DNA from: Lachnospiraceae bacterium | GTDB taxonomy: Bacteria; Bacillota; Clostridia; Lachnospirales; Lachnospiraceae | DNA length: 64,000 nucleotides | Assembly: GCA_017539565.1 (NCBI GenBank) | Contig: JAFYCS010000040.1 | Span: 1-64,000 of the forward strand | Direction of reading: 5' to 3' | Translations under genes and position numbers: made by a program | Shown here: positions 45,734-55,353 of the stretch, in pieces | How the letters are laid out: every line of letters starts with the position of its first letter | How positions within the stretch are numbered: the stretch's first letter is position 1 | The notes under the pieces: generated by a model | Seen by the model: the letters and a program-made list of their open reading frames with translations, nothing else | Database searches by the model: none | What the model was told of the DNA's origin: nothing

Positions 45734-47513
45734 GGAAAGTTTATCGAAGGGATGTAAGAGATATTTTATACTGGCTGTCATCTGTTCATTGGCAGTGGCA
45801 CTTCTGGATATGATAAGTCCCAAGGTGGTACAGTATACGGTTGACCACATCATTGGGAACAGCCCGGTAACGGACGATATTGCGGCGGAGGTAATAGCTT
45901 TTGCGGGAGGAAGGGAATACCTTCTTTCACATCTGTATATCATAGCCCTGACCGTAGCGGCAGCAGCGCTTTTAGCGGCGCTCTGCCGTTACTTTTATCG
46001 CCTTTTCAACATAAAGGGAACGGAGCGTCTGATAAAGCGCTTAAGAGACAGGATCTTCGATCACATAATGCATCTTCCCTTTTCATGGCATAACAGTAAC
46101 CATACCGGGGATATAATACAGCGAGCCACATCTGATGTTGAGACGGTCAGGAATTTTTTGAGTGAGCAGGTAACGGCTCTCTTCCGTATCGTCGTGCTTA
46201 TAATAATGGCCATGTATTTCATGATCGATATCAATGGAAAGCTGGCTTTCGTATCGGGTATCTTCATACCTGTAGTCATACTGTATTCCCTTTTCTTCCA
46301 TAACAGGATAGGTGATGCCTTCCTTCATGCCGATGAAGAAGAAGGCAGGCTTTCGGCCATAGCTCAGGAGAACCTGACGGGCGTACGTGTGGTAAGGGCC
46401 TTCGGACGCGAACGCTATGAAAGGGAACGTTTTGAAAAGCAGAATAACAGCTATACGCATATGTGGATAAAGCTTATGGGATGGCTGTCCGCTTTCTGGT
46501 GCTCAAATGATCTGATCACCGGTCTGCAGATAATGCTGGTAACGGTATTCGGTGCAGTCTTTTGCGTACACGGGGAGATGAGCGTTGGTGCATATATCGC
46601 ATTTGTCTCTTACAACGCGATGCTGAGCTGGCCCGTAAGGGAACTGGGTCGTGTAATATCCGATATGAGCCGTGTGGGTATATCGGTAAAACGTATACGG
46701 TACATTCTGGACAGTGAGCCGGAGCCTGCAGGTACGGAAACATCAAAACATTTAGGGACAGAGCCGCTGCCCGTAAAGTTTTCCCATGTCAGCTTTTCAT
46801 ATTCAGAGGATACTCCGGAAGTGCTGAGTGATGTCAGCTTTGAGATAAAACCCGGAAGCAGCCTGGGCATACTGGGAGGAACGGGATCCGGTAAATCCAC
46901 GCTGGTATATCTGCTGGACAGATTATATGAGCTGCCGGAGGATAAAGGCACCATCACGATAGGCGGTACAGACATAAGGGAGCTGGATATAAAGGAACTG
47001 CGCCGTTATGTCGGCTTGGTGCTGCAGGAGCCTTTCCTTTTTTCAAAGACACTGGCTGAGAATATCGCCATCACCCGGGAGGGAGAAGCCGATATGAAAG
47101 CCGTGGAAGCTGCTGTCAAAGTGGCAGATCTGAAGGATACGATAGAGAAGTTCACCGACGGATACGAAACATATGTGGGTGAGCGTGGTGTAACACTGTC
47201 CGGCGGACAGAAACAACGTACCGCAATAGCGCAGGTACTGATGAAGAATCCGCCCCTCATGGTATTCGATGATTCCCTTTCCGCGGTGGATATGGAAACG
47301 GATGCGCGTATCAGGGCAGCACTTAAGAGTAATGTTAAAAAGAGCAGCATGATACTTATATCACACCGCATCACTACGCTGATGCAGGCAGATGTGATCA
47401 TAGTACTGGATCATGGCCGGGTAAAAGAAATGGGAAGCCATGAAGAACTGCTCAGGAAGAACGGTATATATAAAAAGATCTACGATATACAGACGGAAGG
47501 AGCAGGCTTATGA
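45723..47513 (+). CDS. ABC exporter half-transporter, degenerate-site subunit (LmrC/BmrC type)
   Basis: A 596-residue half-transporter with six membrane segments at about 15-320 and a C-terminal ATPase. Walker A is GGTGSGKST and the signature is the intact LSGGQKQRT, but Walker B reads LMVFDDSLSAVD, with Asp in place of the catalytic Glu. It is co-translated with the next gene (four-base overlap), whose signature is degenerate; together they would form one active and one inactive ATP site, the pattern of heterodimeric multidrug exporters. The start overlaps the lipoprotein gene by 11 bases, with AAGG-type context only. The substrate is unknown. Confidence 0.9.
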   Translation: MQVKESLSKGCKRYFILAVICSLAVALLDMISPKVVQYTVDHIIGNSPVTDDIAAEVIAFAGGREYLLSHLYIIALTVAAAALLAALCRYFYRLFNIKGTERLIKRLRDRIFDHIMHLPFSWHNSNHTGDIIQRATSDVETVRNFLSEQVTALFRIVVLIIMAMYFMIDINGKLAFVSGIFIPVVILYSLFFHNRIGDAFLHADEEEGRLSAIAQENLTGVRVVRAFGRERYERERFEKQNNSYTHMWIKLMGWLSAFWCSNDLITGLQIMLVTVFGAVFCVHGEMSVGAYIAFVSYNAMLSWPVRELGRVISDMSRVGISVKRIRYILDSEPEPAGTETSKHLGTEPLPVKFSHVSFSYSEDTPEVLSDVSFEIKPGSSLGILGGTGSGKSTLVYLLDRLYELPEDKGTITIGGTDIRELDIKELRRYVGLVLQEPFLFSKTLAENIAITREGEADMKAVEAAVKVADLKDTIEKFTDGYETYVGERGVTLSGGQKQRTAIAQVLMKNPPLMVFDDSLSAVDMETDARIRAALKSNVKKSSMILISHRITTLMQADVIIVLDHGRVKEMGSHEELLRKNGIYKKIYDIQTEGAGL

Positions 47514-49339
47514 AAAAGACCGAAGAAAAGCAGATAAGCCTTCCTCTTTTCGGGATACCAAGGCTTTTGCCTTTTATAAAGAAGTATCACAGGAAGATCA
47601 TATTTATGGTGTCCCTGGGAATAATATCCGGTGGTATGGATGCCCTGTCACCGCTTTTTAACCGTTATGCGCTGGATCATTTCGTTGCCGGAGGCACGCT
47701 TGAAGGTCTGGGAGGATTTATCGCCCTGTATGTGGGACTGCTTGTTCTTTATATGATCGATAATTTCATCACGACCTATACCTGCGGCCAGGTAGAGATG
47801 AGCGTGGACCGGGATCTGAGAAATGCAGCATTCACCAGGCTTCAGGAGCTTTCGTTTTCTTACTTTAACCAGAATAATGTAGGCTATATACATGCAAGGG
47901 TCATGAGCGATACGGGAAAGATAGGTGTACTGGTAGCCTGGAGGCTGATGGATACGATATGGCACGGTGCATATCTGGTATTCGTGCTGGTGATGATGTT
48001 CATACTTAACTGGAAGCTGGCGCTGCTGGTGGTTATCCTGCTGCCGCTGGTAGTATTGCTGGTAAGCTTTTTCCAGAAGAGGCTGGTTGAATGGAACAGA
48101 CGTATCAGGGAGATAAATTCCCTGATCACATCGGAATATAATGAAGGTATTACCGGAGCCAAAGCTATCAAGACACTGGTGATAGAAGACAGAATAGGAA
48201 GCGATTTTCATAAAGAGAGCGATAACATGCGAAGGGCCGGCGTGAAAGCCGTACACTATTCGGCTCTGTTCACTGCTGCGGTTACAATGATGAGCAGCTT
48301 TGCCCTGGCGATAGTATTATGGAAGGGAGGTCTGCTGACAGCTGAAGGAGTGATGCAGATAGGTACGCTCTCTGTGTTCTTAACCTATGCCATAAGCATG
48401 ATGGAACCTATACAGCAGCTGGTAGTGACCGTATCGGAACTTATCAGCGTGCAGGTAAATATTGAAAGACTCACCCGTCTCCTGGAGACAGAAAGTGATG
48501 TGAAGGATACGCCTGAAGTCATAGAGAAATACGGTGATATCTTTGATCCGAAGAGGGAGAACTGGGAAGAGCTTAAAGGCGATGTGGAATTTAAGGATGT
48601 ATCATTCCGCTATCCCGACGGTGATGAATATGTGCTGGAACACTTTAACCTTAAGGTTCCCCACGGAGCGAACGTAGCCATAGTCGGAGAGACCGGCGCC
48701 GGCAAGTCAACCCTAGTCAGTCTGCTCTGCCGTTTTTATGAGCCGACACAGGGACAGGTACTGATAGACGGACGCGATGCCAGGGATCGCAGCCAGCTGT
48801 GGCTCCACAGTCATCTGGGTTATGTGCTCCAGACACCCTGGCTGTTTTCCGGCAGTGTGAGGGATAATCTGCGTTACGGCAGGCCGGATGCAACGGATGA
48901 TGAGATATGGAAGGCTCTTTCGCTGGTGTCCGCCGACCGCATAGTCAAACGTATGGAAAAGGGTCTGGACAGTCTGGTAGGTGAAGGGGGCGATATGCTC
49001 TCTACCGGTGAAAAGCAGCTGCTTTCATTTGCAAGGGCACTTTTGGCTGATCCTGCACTGCTGGTACTGGATGAGGCTACCGCTTCCATAGATACCGTTA
49101 CCGAAAAAGCCATACAGGAAGCTATAGTAACAGTTACAAAGGGACGTACGGCCTTTGTTATCGCGCACCGTCTTTCCACCATAACAGGAAGCGATGTGAT
49201 ACTTATGGTGCATGACGGCAAGGTTATAGAGCAGGGCAGCCATAAGGAATTGATGGAAAAGAGAGGTGCATACTACAGACTGTTCACCAGACAGTACGAG
49301 GATCTGGTACTCAAAGGAGAAACCGGGCAGGATAGATAA
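47510..49339 (+). CDS. ABC exporter half-transporter, catalytic subunit (LmrD/BmrD type)
   Basis: A 609-residue half-transporter with six membrane segments at about 25-320. The ATPase has Walker A GETGAGKST, Walker B LLVLDEATASID with the catalytic Glu present, and switch His in IAHRLSTI. Its signature reads LSTGEKQ instead of LSGGQ, so the composite site formed with the partner's FDD Walker B is degenerate. This complementary defect strongly supports a heterodimer with the preceding gene. A promoter for the next gene follows the stop without a clear terminator. Confidence 0.9.
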   Translation: MKKTEEKQISLPLFGIPRLLPFIKKYHRKIIFMVSLGIISGGMDALSPLFNRYALDHFVAGGTLEGLGGFIALYVGLLVLYMIDNFITTYTCGQVEMSVDRDLRNAAFTRLQELSFSYFNQNNVGYIHARVMSDTGKIGVLVAWRLMDTIWHGAYLVFVLVMMFILNWKLALLVVILLPLVVLLVSFFQKRLVEWNRRIREINSLITSEYNEGITGAKAIKTLVIEDRIGSDFHKESDNMRRAGVKAVHYSALFTAAVTMMSSFALAIVLWKGGLLTAEGVMQIGTLSVFLTYAISMMEPIQQLVVTVSELISVQVNIERLTRLLETESDVKDTPEVIEKYGDIFDPKRENWEELKGDVEFKDVSFRYPDGDEYVLEHFNLKVPHGANVAIVGETGAGKSTLVSLLCRFYEPTQGQVLIDGRDARDRSQLWLHSHLGYVLQTPWLFSGSVRDNLRYGRPDATDDEIWKALSLVSADRIVKRMEKGLDSLVGEGGDMLSTGEKQLLSFARALLADPALLVLDEATASIDTVTEKAIQEAIVTVTKGRTAFVIAHRLSTITGSDVILMVHDGKVIEQGSHKELMEKRGAYYRLFTRQYEDLVLKGETGQDR

Positions 49340-49352
49340 CAGCCTGATAAAA

Positions 49353-49381
49353 TTGCGAAAAACACCATGCTGGTGTATAAT
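49353..49381 (+). promoter_or_regulatory. Promoter with palindrome in the spacer
   Basis: TTGCGA (49353-49358), a 17-bp spacer and TATAAT (49376-49381). The spacer and the first base of the -10 box hold the perfect inverted repeat ACACCA-TGC-TGGTGT (49362-49376), a likely operator. Confidence 0.7.
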
Positions 49382-49419
49382 CGCGGTAAAGTTTTGCAGA
49401 TACGGAGGTGGGCAGTGAA

Positions 49420-50115
49420 ATGCCTGTAATGGATGAATTCAAAGAGGAACGTGAGAAGATAAAGAACGCGCCTCTGGAAGCTAAATGGAAGTATTTTTGT
49501 GATTATTATCTTAAATGGGTGATAGGCGGGGGATTTGCCCTGGCTATCGTTATAGCTGTCGTAGTTACGACCCTGACTCATAAGGATGAGATGCTGTATG
49601 TGAGCATGCCTAATTTTACCGCGTTGCCCACAGCGGATTCACAGCTGATAGAACCTTTTGTACAGCTGAATCTGGAGAATCCGAAGAAACAGGACATAAC
49701 CGTGGACAGCAGCAGCCATCTGCTGGCGGATCCCGAAGGACAGTCGGCAGCGGATCCCGATCTGTCGGTGAGATATACATACGAAGACGAGCAGAAGGTG
49801 GCCATGGTCCTTATGGTAGGCCAGATGGATATGATGATAAGCGGGGAAGATATCATAGACCGCTTTGCGGCCGGGGAATATGTCAGACCGCTTACGGATG
49901 TATACAGTGCTGCCGAGGTCAAGGAATTTGAAGATAAAGAGCTGGTCAAGTATAACGAGAGCGGTGTCCCCGTTGCGATCTGTATGGATGATTCCGAAAA
50001 GCTTAAAACCTATTATGAATACACAGGTATCAAAGTCGATCATGTATATGCGGCATTTAACTATGGGAAACACATGGAGCTTGCAAGGAAGTACCTTGAC
50101 TATCTGATGAATTAA
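49420..50115 (+). CDS. Single-pass membrane protein of unknown function
   Basis: About 231 residues. A charged, cytoplasmic N-terminal segment (MDEFKEEREKIKNAPLEAKWKYF region) precedes one membrane helix at about 35-57 (GGGFALAIVIAVVVTTL). The rest, about 170 residues, is soluble and acidic, with no recognised domain. I recall similar N-termini in Lachnospiraceae proteins of unknown function, but cannot name a family. The GTG at 49408 is in frame, but ATG 49420 is preferred since GGAGG overlaps the GTG. It has its own promoter with a palindromic spacer, so it is probably regulated separately from the exporter upstream. Confidence 0.75.
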   Translation: MPVMDEFKEEREKIKNAPLEAKWKYFCDYYLKWVIGGGFALAIVIAVVVTTLTHKDEMLYVSMPNFTALPTADSQLIEPFVQLNLENPKKQDITVDSSSHLLADPEGQSAADPDLSVRYTYEDEQKVAMVLMVGQMDMMISGEDIIDRFAAGEYVRPLTDVYSAAEVKEFEDKELVKYNESGVPVAICMDDSEKLKTYYEYTGIKVDHVYAAFNYGKHMELARKYLDYLMN

Positions 50116-50123
50116 GGAGCTTG

Positions 50124-50152
50124 TTGCATATAAAACCATTATTTGCTAATAT
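50124..50152 (+). promoter_or_regulatory. Probable promoter of ywlG and following genes
   Basis: TTGCAT (50124-50129), a 17-bp spacer and TAATAT (50147-50152). The spacing is right, but each box departs from consensus. Confidence 0.5.
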
Positions 50153-50189
50153 AGGGCGTGATTAGACTATTTATTTCAGAGGTGATTTC

Positions 50190-50741
50190 ATGAGTATAAC
50201 CGAAGAAGCGGGCGCACTGGTACGTGAAGTGGCGCAGAAGGCAGGCTTAAAGGAAGGCGATCTTCTTGTTATTGGCTGCTCTACAAGTGCGGTACAGGGT
50301 GAGCTCATAGGAACACATTCAAGCGTGGATGTGGGAGCACAGTTATGGCAGGGCGTTGAGAGTGCTGTAAAGGAGCTTAAGCTTAAGCTGGCAGTACAGT
50401 GCTGCGAGCATTTGAACAGGGCACTGGTCACAGAGCGTCAGGTCATGGAAAAGTATGGATTTGAGCAGGTTAATGCCATTCCCCAGCCTAAGGCAGGCGG
50501 ATCATTCGCAACCCAGGCATATCAGCATTTTACCGATCCGGTTATGGTTGGTGATATCAGGCAGAGCGCACTGGCCGGAATAGATATAGGTGGTGTATTG
50601 ATCGGCATGCATGTTAAGCCTGTGGTAGTACCTCTTAAATTAAAGCAGAATACTGTTGGTGAGGCCCGGATAATAGCGGCCAGGTACCGTCCCCGTTTCG
50701 TGGGGGGAGCCAGGGCTGTATATGATGAGTCTCTCGAGTAA
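50190..50741 (+). CDS. ywlG: UPF0340/TIGR01440 family protein YwlG
   Basis: A 183-residue protein matching the YwlG family throughout: LVIGCSTSAVQGELIGTHSS, CCEHLNRALVTER, AIPQPKAGGSFAT and GVLIGMHVKPVVVPLK, with the final ARYRPRFVGGARAVYD. The length is that of the family. It is widespread in Firmicutes, often near glyA or upp, and has no established function. A GAGGTGA ribosome binding site precedes the start. It is followed by a GH9 gene after 15 bp, probably in one transcript, with no obvious functional link. Confidence 0.92.
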   Translation: MSITEEAGALVREVAQKAGLKEGDLLVIGCSTSAVQGELIGTHSSVDVGAQLWQGVESAVKELKLKLAVQCCEHLNRALVTERQVMEKYGFEQVNAIPQPKAGGSFATQAYQHFTDPVMVGDIRQSALAGIDIGGVLIGMHVKPVVVPLKLKQNTVGEARIIAARYRPRFVGGARAVYDESLE

Positions 50742-50756
50742 AAAAGGAGAAGTGTT

Positions 50757-52355
50757 ATGATAGCTGTAAATCAGGTAGGTTATGTAGTCGGTTCTGTTAA
50801 GCATGCTACCATCAGCGGAGGCAAACACTACAAGCTTTACAACAGCAAAGGGGAGCGTGTACTTGAAGGAAATGTCAAGCCGGTCTTTGACGAGAACAGT
50901 GCGGAAGAAGCGGGCTGCATAGAATTTTCCGAAGTGGACACACCGGGAAAATATTATTTTGTTGATGATAAGGGAGAGCGCAGCAGCAGCTTTACCATCG
51001 GTAAGAAGGTATATGCTTCTTTATTTAAAGATGCACTGCGCATGTATTATTTCCAGCGCTGCGGTATGGCTCTGGAGGAAAAATATGCAGGCAGGTTCGC
51101 TCATAAGGCCTGCCATTGTTCGAATGCGAGGATACTTTACAGCGATCCCGCAAAGTATGTTAAGTTAAAGGGCGGCTGGCATGATGCCGGCGATTACGGC
51201 AGATATGTTACTGCAGGTGCAGTGGCACTTGCACATCTGCTCTATGCTTATTCATTAAAGCCCAAGGCTTTTAAGATATCATTTGATATTCCCGAGAGCG
51301 GGAACGGCATGCCGGATATACTTAATGAATGTGCATGGGAACTGGACTGGATGCTCAAGATGCAGGAAAAGGACGGCGGTGTGCATCATAAAGCCACATC
51401 CGAAAGCTTCGTCGGATTTGTAATGCCCGAAGACGATAAGCTGGAGCCGGTTGTTACTCCCGTATCATCACTGGCAACTGCGGACCAGGCGGCCATAATG
51501 GCGCTGGCTGCACGTTTGTATGAGCAGTATGACGAAAAGAAGGCAAAGGCTTATAAGAAATCCGCGCTGGCAGCAGGCAAGTGGCTTATCAATAATCCCG
51601 AATTTCTCTTTAAGAACCCGGCTGAGATCCACACAGGGACTTATGAAGATATGTGTGATGCGGATGAGCGTATGTGGGCCGCTGTGGAGCTTTATCAGCT
51701 GACAGGCGATGAGAAGTGGATATGGTCAATACGTCAGATCCTTGAGCTGCGTATCAGTACAGTGGCACTGGGCTGGGCCGATGTAGGCGGCCTTGCATCT
51801 ATGAGCGTGCTCATGGCCAAAAAGGGTGTGTTCCCCCAGGATCTGGTAGACAGGCTCAAAGGCAACTGGCTGGAGGAAGCTGACAGACTGAGTAAGGTGG
51901 CATCGGAAAATCCTTACGAGCTGGCTTTCCACAAATACAATTTCAACTGGGGAAGCAATATGCAGGTACTGTGCAATTCCATGGTACTCTGTTTCGCAAA
52001 CAGATTAAGCGGCAATGAAGAATATTTAAAATATGCGATAAGTCAATTGGATTATATACTCGGACGTAACGCAATGGATACTTCATATGTGACCGGATAT
52101 GGAGAGAAGGCTTTCAGGGATCCCCACAACAGACCCACTGTTGCGGATGGTATAGATGATCCTATACCCGGTTATGTATCCGGCGGTCCCAATTACAGGG
52201 CATCCGATACGGCGGCAAATCCCGAGATACTTAAAGGACGCCCGCCCATGAAATGGTTCGTTGATGACTGGAAATCATACAGTACCAACGAGATCACCAT
52301 TTATTGGAACTCACCGCTTGTGTATGTGCTGGCTTATCTGACAGGAGGAAGGTGA
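50757..52355 (+). CDS. Intracellular GH9 cellodextrinase/endoglucanase
   Basis: A 532-residue glycoside hydrolase of family 9. An N-terminal Ig-like domain (about 1-78, MIAVNQVGYVVGS) precedes the catalytic (alpha/alpha)6 domain. GGWHDAGDYGRYV (about 138-150) carries the catalytic Asp pair and STNEITIYWNSPLVYVL (about 508-525) the catalytic Glu. No signal peptide or carbohydrate-binding module is present, so it acts in the cytoplasm on imported beta-glucan oligosaccharides. The known Butyrivibrio cellodextrinase Ced1 is of this type, which supports the suggested host group. The stop overlaps the next gene by one base. Confidence 0.92.
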   Translation: MIAVNQVGYVVGSVKHATISGGKHYKLYNSKGERVLEGNVKPVFDENSAEEAGCIEFSEVDTPGKYYFVDDKGERSSSFTIGKKVYASLFKDALRMYYFQRCGMALEEKYAGRFAHKACHCSNARILYSDPAKYVKLKGGWHDAGDYGRYVTAGAVALAHLLYAYSLKPKAFKISFDIPESGNGMPDILNECAWELDWMLKMQEKDGGVHHKATSESFVGFVMPEDDKLEPVVTPVSSLATADQAAIMALAARLYEQYDEKKAKAYKKSALAAGKWLINNPEFLFKNPAEIHTGTYEDMCDADERMWAAVELYQLTGDEKWIWSIRQILELRISTVALGWADVGGLASMSVLMAKKGVFPQDLVDRLKGNWLEEADRLSKVASENPYELAFHKYNFNWGSNMQVLCNSMVLCFANRLSGNEEYLKYAISQLDYILGRNAMDTSYVTGYGEKAFRDPHNRPTVADGIDDPIPGYVSGGPNYRASDTAANPEILKGRPPMKWFVDDWKSYSTNEITIYWNSPLVYVLAYLTGGR

Positions 52356-52975
52356 TGAGTGCGGTAGACAGTTTTGATGTATCAATACTTGAGTATGTAA
52401 TGAACAATATCAGAAAGGAGTGGCTGGATCCGATAGTAGTATTTATAACCCACCTTGGTAAGGCAGGCATTGTATGGATATTTCTGATACTGGTCCTGCT
52501 GGCGATCAAGAAGACCAGACGGGTGGGAATAGCCTGCGGGGTGGCGCTGGTGATCAACGTGATACTCTGCAACTTCCTGATAAAACCTATAGTGGCCAGA
52601 CCAAGACCTTACGATCTGTACCAGCACATAGTATGTATAGTCAAACCCCAATGGGATTACTCCTTCCCTTCGGGACACACGGCAGCTTCATTTTCCGTAT
52701 CGAGCGTACTGCCCTATATGAAAATGAAAAAGAGAATAAGCATCCCGGCCATAATACTGGCGACGATGATAGCACTTTCGAGAATCTATGTATGTGTGCA
52801 TTATCCAACGGACGTTATCTGCGGAGCGGTGCTGGGAGCCATAGCAGGATTTGCAGGCTTCATGCTCTACACCAGAGTTATAGAAAAGAAGGCACCCAGG
52901 AAAATGATGGACTTTGTATTCAACTTCCCAGGGATAGAATTAAAAGAGAACAAAGCAGAGAAAAAGGCATCATAA
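52355..52975 (+). CDS. PAP2-family membrane phosphatase
   Basis: A 206-residue membrane protein with about five hydrophobic segments. The three phosphatase motifs are KPIVARPRPYD, SFPSGHTAASF and SRIYVCVHYPTDV. The family removes phosphate from lipid substrates such as undecaprenyl diphosphate or phosphatidic acid. The start ATG at 52355 overlaps the GH9 stop (TGATG) and has GGAGGAAGG upstream; an in-frame start at 52304 inside the GH9 gene is rejected. A charged C-terminus (IELKENKAEKKAS) is likely cytoplasmic. It is last in its transcript, followed by a strong bidirectional terminator. Confidence 0.9.
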   Translation: MSAVDSFDVSILEYVMNNIRKEWLDPIVVFITHLGKAGIVWIFLILVLLAIKKTRRVGIACGVALVINVILCNFLIKPIVARPRPYDLYQHIVCIVKPQWDYSFPSGHTAASFSVSSVLPYMKMKKRISIPAIILATMIALSRIYVCVHYPTDVICGAVLGAIAGFAGFMLYTRVIEKKAPRKMMDFVFNFPGIELKENKAEKKAS

Positions 52976-52984
52976 AGAATAATA

Positions 52985-53012
52985 AAAAAAGCGGTTATTA
53001 AACCGCTTTTTT
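52985..53012. terminator. Bidirectional terminator between convergent genes
   Basis: AAAAAAGCGGTT (52985-52996), loop ATTA, AACCGCTTTTTT (53001-53012): a perfect 12-bp stem with A- and T-runs that serves both strands. Confidence 0.92.
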
Positions 53013-53014
53013 AT

Positions 53015-53659
53015 TTATGCAGTTTTTTCATATTCTTCCCGAAGTGATTTTTTCTCCTGATCGGAAAGCTGTGAATATATGGGTTCCACCATCTCGTAAG
53101 TCTGGGCCAGACCCTTTATGGCATACAGCCACAGCTCAAAAGGCATATTGTGGGCTTTGGCAGGCTGCTTGGGGGTGGCGGAAGGGAGCTTGCCGGTTAT
53201 CAGTGAGAAATCGGCGGATTTTTCCACCAGCATCACCAGCCGCCGGATATTATCCCTGTCACTTACCGAAAAGCGGTTGAGTATGGGACTGCAGATGACC
53301 AGTACGCCGATCACCATGTTATTGGCATGTAACGGGAATATCAGTTCACAATCCGTAGATTCGTCGTCCGCAATAAAATCGGGAAATCCGTGTACATCCG
53401 GCACATAGACCATGTCGTTCTTTTTTATGGCGGACGCACAAAGACCCTTACCTTCCGGTAAGCGTGTTACTGCAGCGGGCTTTCCCTGAAAAGGTCCTAA
53501 ATACAGACCGTCCTGATCCTTTAAATAGAAACCGGTCCAGTTGATACCGGGAATATAAGTCATTATGGCGGATACAGTGTTTGAAAGAACAGGAAGGTAC
53601 TGTTTCTCATCTTTTGTGCTGTCTTTTATAGTTTTTTCGAGAAGCTTATAATCAACCAT
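53015..53659 (-). CDS. GAF-domain protein, free methionine-(R)-sulfoxide reductase-like
   Basis: A 214-residue protein. Residues about 10-150 form a GAF domain with NWTGFYL, LGPFQGKPA and LPEGKGLCASAIKKNDMVYVPDVHGFPDFIA, as in free-methionine-sulfoxide reductases (MsrC type). The C-terminal 65 residues (PAKAHNMPFELWLYAIKGLA and on) are extra and helical. The first family cysteine (GLC) is present, but the expected Cys of the ACD motif is Asp (IADDESTDCEL), with a Cys six residues later. Enzyme activity is therefore uncertain; the domain may bind another ligand. It is monocistronic and convergent with the PAP2 gene. Confidence 0.78.
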   Translation of the reverse strand: MVDYKLLEKTIKDSTKDEKQYLPVLSNTVSAIMTYIPGINWTGFYLKDQDGLYLGPFQGKPAAVTRLPEGKGLCASAIKKNDMVYVPDVHGFPDFIADDESTDCELIFPLHANNMVIGVLVICSPILNRFSVSDRDNIRRLVMLVEKSADFSLITGKLPSATPKQPAKAHNMPFELWLYAIKGLAQTYEMVEPIYSQLSDQEKKSLREEYEKTA

Positions 53660-53831
53660 AAAAGTATTCTACATCAAAGCAGATCAAAATCATATAGCAT
53701 AAACAGACAAAAATAAGAAAGATATTTTTCTGTGTCCGAAAGGGCTTCTGTTTACAGAGCTTTTCCTTGCAAAAAAGCCTGTTTTGGTGTAAATTTATTG
53801 TATTCTATTCTTAAACGATCGGAGGTTACAG

Positions 53832-55334
53832 ATGAAGTTTTTTATCAATCCCAAACATCAGCTGGGACACATCAATCCCGAATTACAGGGGCATTTTTCA
53901 GAGCATCTTGGGCGTTGCATATATGAAGGACTTTATGTAGGAGAGGATAACAAGGATATCCCCAATGTTAACGGCATGCGTACCGACGTGGTAGAGGCAC
54001 TTAAGGCCATTAAGATACCCGTATTGCGCTGGCCCGGCGGCTGCTTTGCAGACGAGTATCACTGGAAAGACGGTATTGGACCCAAGGAAAGCCGTAAGAA
54101 GATGATAAATACTCACTGGGGCGGCGTTGTGGAAGACAACAGCTTCGGTACACATGAGTTCATGGAGCTCTGTCGTCAGCTGGGCTGCAAGACCTATGTT
54201 AACGGAAACGTCGGCAGCGGTACTGTTCAGGAAATGAGCGAGTGGGTTGAATATATGACCATGGAAGGTGTATCTCCCATGGCAGATATGCGTAAGGCCA
54301 ACGGTCATGAAGAAGCATGGCGCGTTGATTATTTTGGTGTAGGTAATGAGAACTGGGGCTGCGGCGGAAACATGACCCCCGAGTATTACGGTAATCTGTA
54401 CAGGCGTTATCAGACTTATGTACGTAATTACGATCCCAAGAAGCCTATATTTAAGATAGCATGCGGCTCCAATGCCGATGATTATGAGTGGACAGATGTG
54501 GTGATGAAGACATGTTTTAGATCACCCGAACAGTTCCATGGTTTCATGGACGGTCTGTCACTGCACTATTACACTGTTCCCGATACCTGGGAAAAGAAGG
54601 GCGGTGCAGTAGATTTTGATGAGAAGTTTTGGTACAAGACACTTAAGAAGACACTGTTCATGGATGAGCTGATAAGCCGTACGACAGCCATCATGGATAA
54701 GTATGATAAGAAACATCAGGTAGGACTTATCGTTGATGAGTGGGGTACCTGGTATGATGTCGAGGCAGGCACCAATCCGGGATTCCTTTACCAGCAGAAC
54801 ACTATCCGTGATGCGGTAGTAGCCGGTATCAATCTGAACATCTTCAATAAGTACTGTGACCGTGTGAAGATGGCTAACATCGCGCAGCTCTGCAACGTGC
54901 TGCAGTCGGTTATACTGACCGAGGGCGATAAGATGATCAAGACCCCTACCTATCATGTATTTGATATGTATAAGGCTCATCAGGATGCAGAGCTGGTTGA
55001 CAGCTATATCGAGAATGAGACCATAGGTATCGAGGATGAGTTCAAGGTTCCCGCACTGCATGAGAGCGTATCTCTTGGCAAGGACGGAAAGCTTCATATA
55101 ACTCTGGCTAATCTGTCTGCAGAAAAGGATTATGATATAGAAGCAGTTCTTTCCGAGACTGAGATTAAGGGTGTCAGCGCCGAGATAGTAGGCGGTGAGA
55201 TGCATGATCACAACACCTTTGATGATCCCGAAAAGGTTACCAAGAAAGCCTTTGACGGTGTCAAGGCAGACGGCGGAAAGATAAACTTCACAATACCCAA
55301 ATGCAGCGTAATGCATATCACCGCAGAGATCTGA
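53832..55334 (+). CDS. Alpha-L-arabinofuranosidase, GH51, intracellular
   Basis: A 500-residue enzyme that releases arabinose from arabinoxylan or arabinan oligosaccharides. The GH51 hallmarks are [49 protein letters not shown] with the acid/base Glu near residue 173, and [11 protein letters not shown] with the nucleophile Glu near 303. The C-terminal beta domain follows. No signal peptide, as usual for the family. The start has GGAGG 8 nt upstream. It heads an arabinose block with a kinase and ribulose-phosphate epimerase; a weak promoter (TTGGTG/TATTCT) may lie at 53784-53811. Confidence 0.95.
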   Translation: MKFFINPKHQLGHINPELQGHFSEHLGRCIYEGLYVGEDNKDIPNVNGMRTDVVEALKAIKIPVLRWPGGCFADEYHWKDGIGPKESRKKMINTHWGGVVEDNSFGTHEFMELCRQLGCKTYVNGNVGSGTVQEMSEWVEYMTMEGVSPMADMRKANGHEEAWRVDYFGVGNENWGCGGNMTPEYYGNLYRRYQTYVRNYDPKKPIFKIACGSNADDYEWTDVVMKTCFRSPEQFHGFMDGLSLHYYTVPDTWEKKGGAVDFDEKFWYKTLKKTLFMDELISRTTAIMDKYDKKHQVGLIVDEWGTWYDVEAGTNPGFLYQQNTIRDAVVAGINLNIFNKYCDRVKMANIAQLCNVLQSVILTEGDKMIKTPTYHVFDMYKAHQDAELVDSYIENETIGIEDEFKVPALHESVSLGKDGKLHITLANLSAEKDYDIEAVLSETEIKGVSAEIVGGEMHDHNTFDDPEKVTKKAFDGVKADGGKINFTIPKCSVMHITAEI

Positions 55335-55353
55335 TATCAGCAGGTCTTAAGTG

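Noticed and set aside
54558..55316. A 252-codon minus-strand frame within the GH51 gene
   Set aside because: Antisense shadow; the GH51 catalytic motifs lie on the plus strand.
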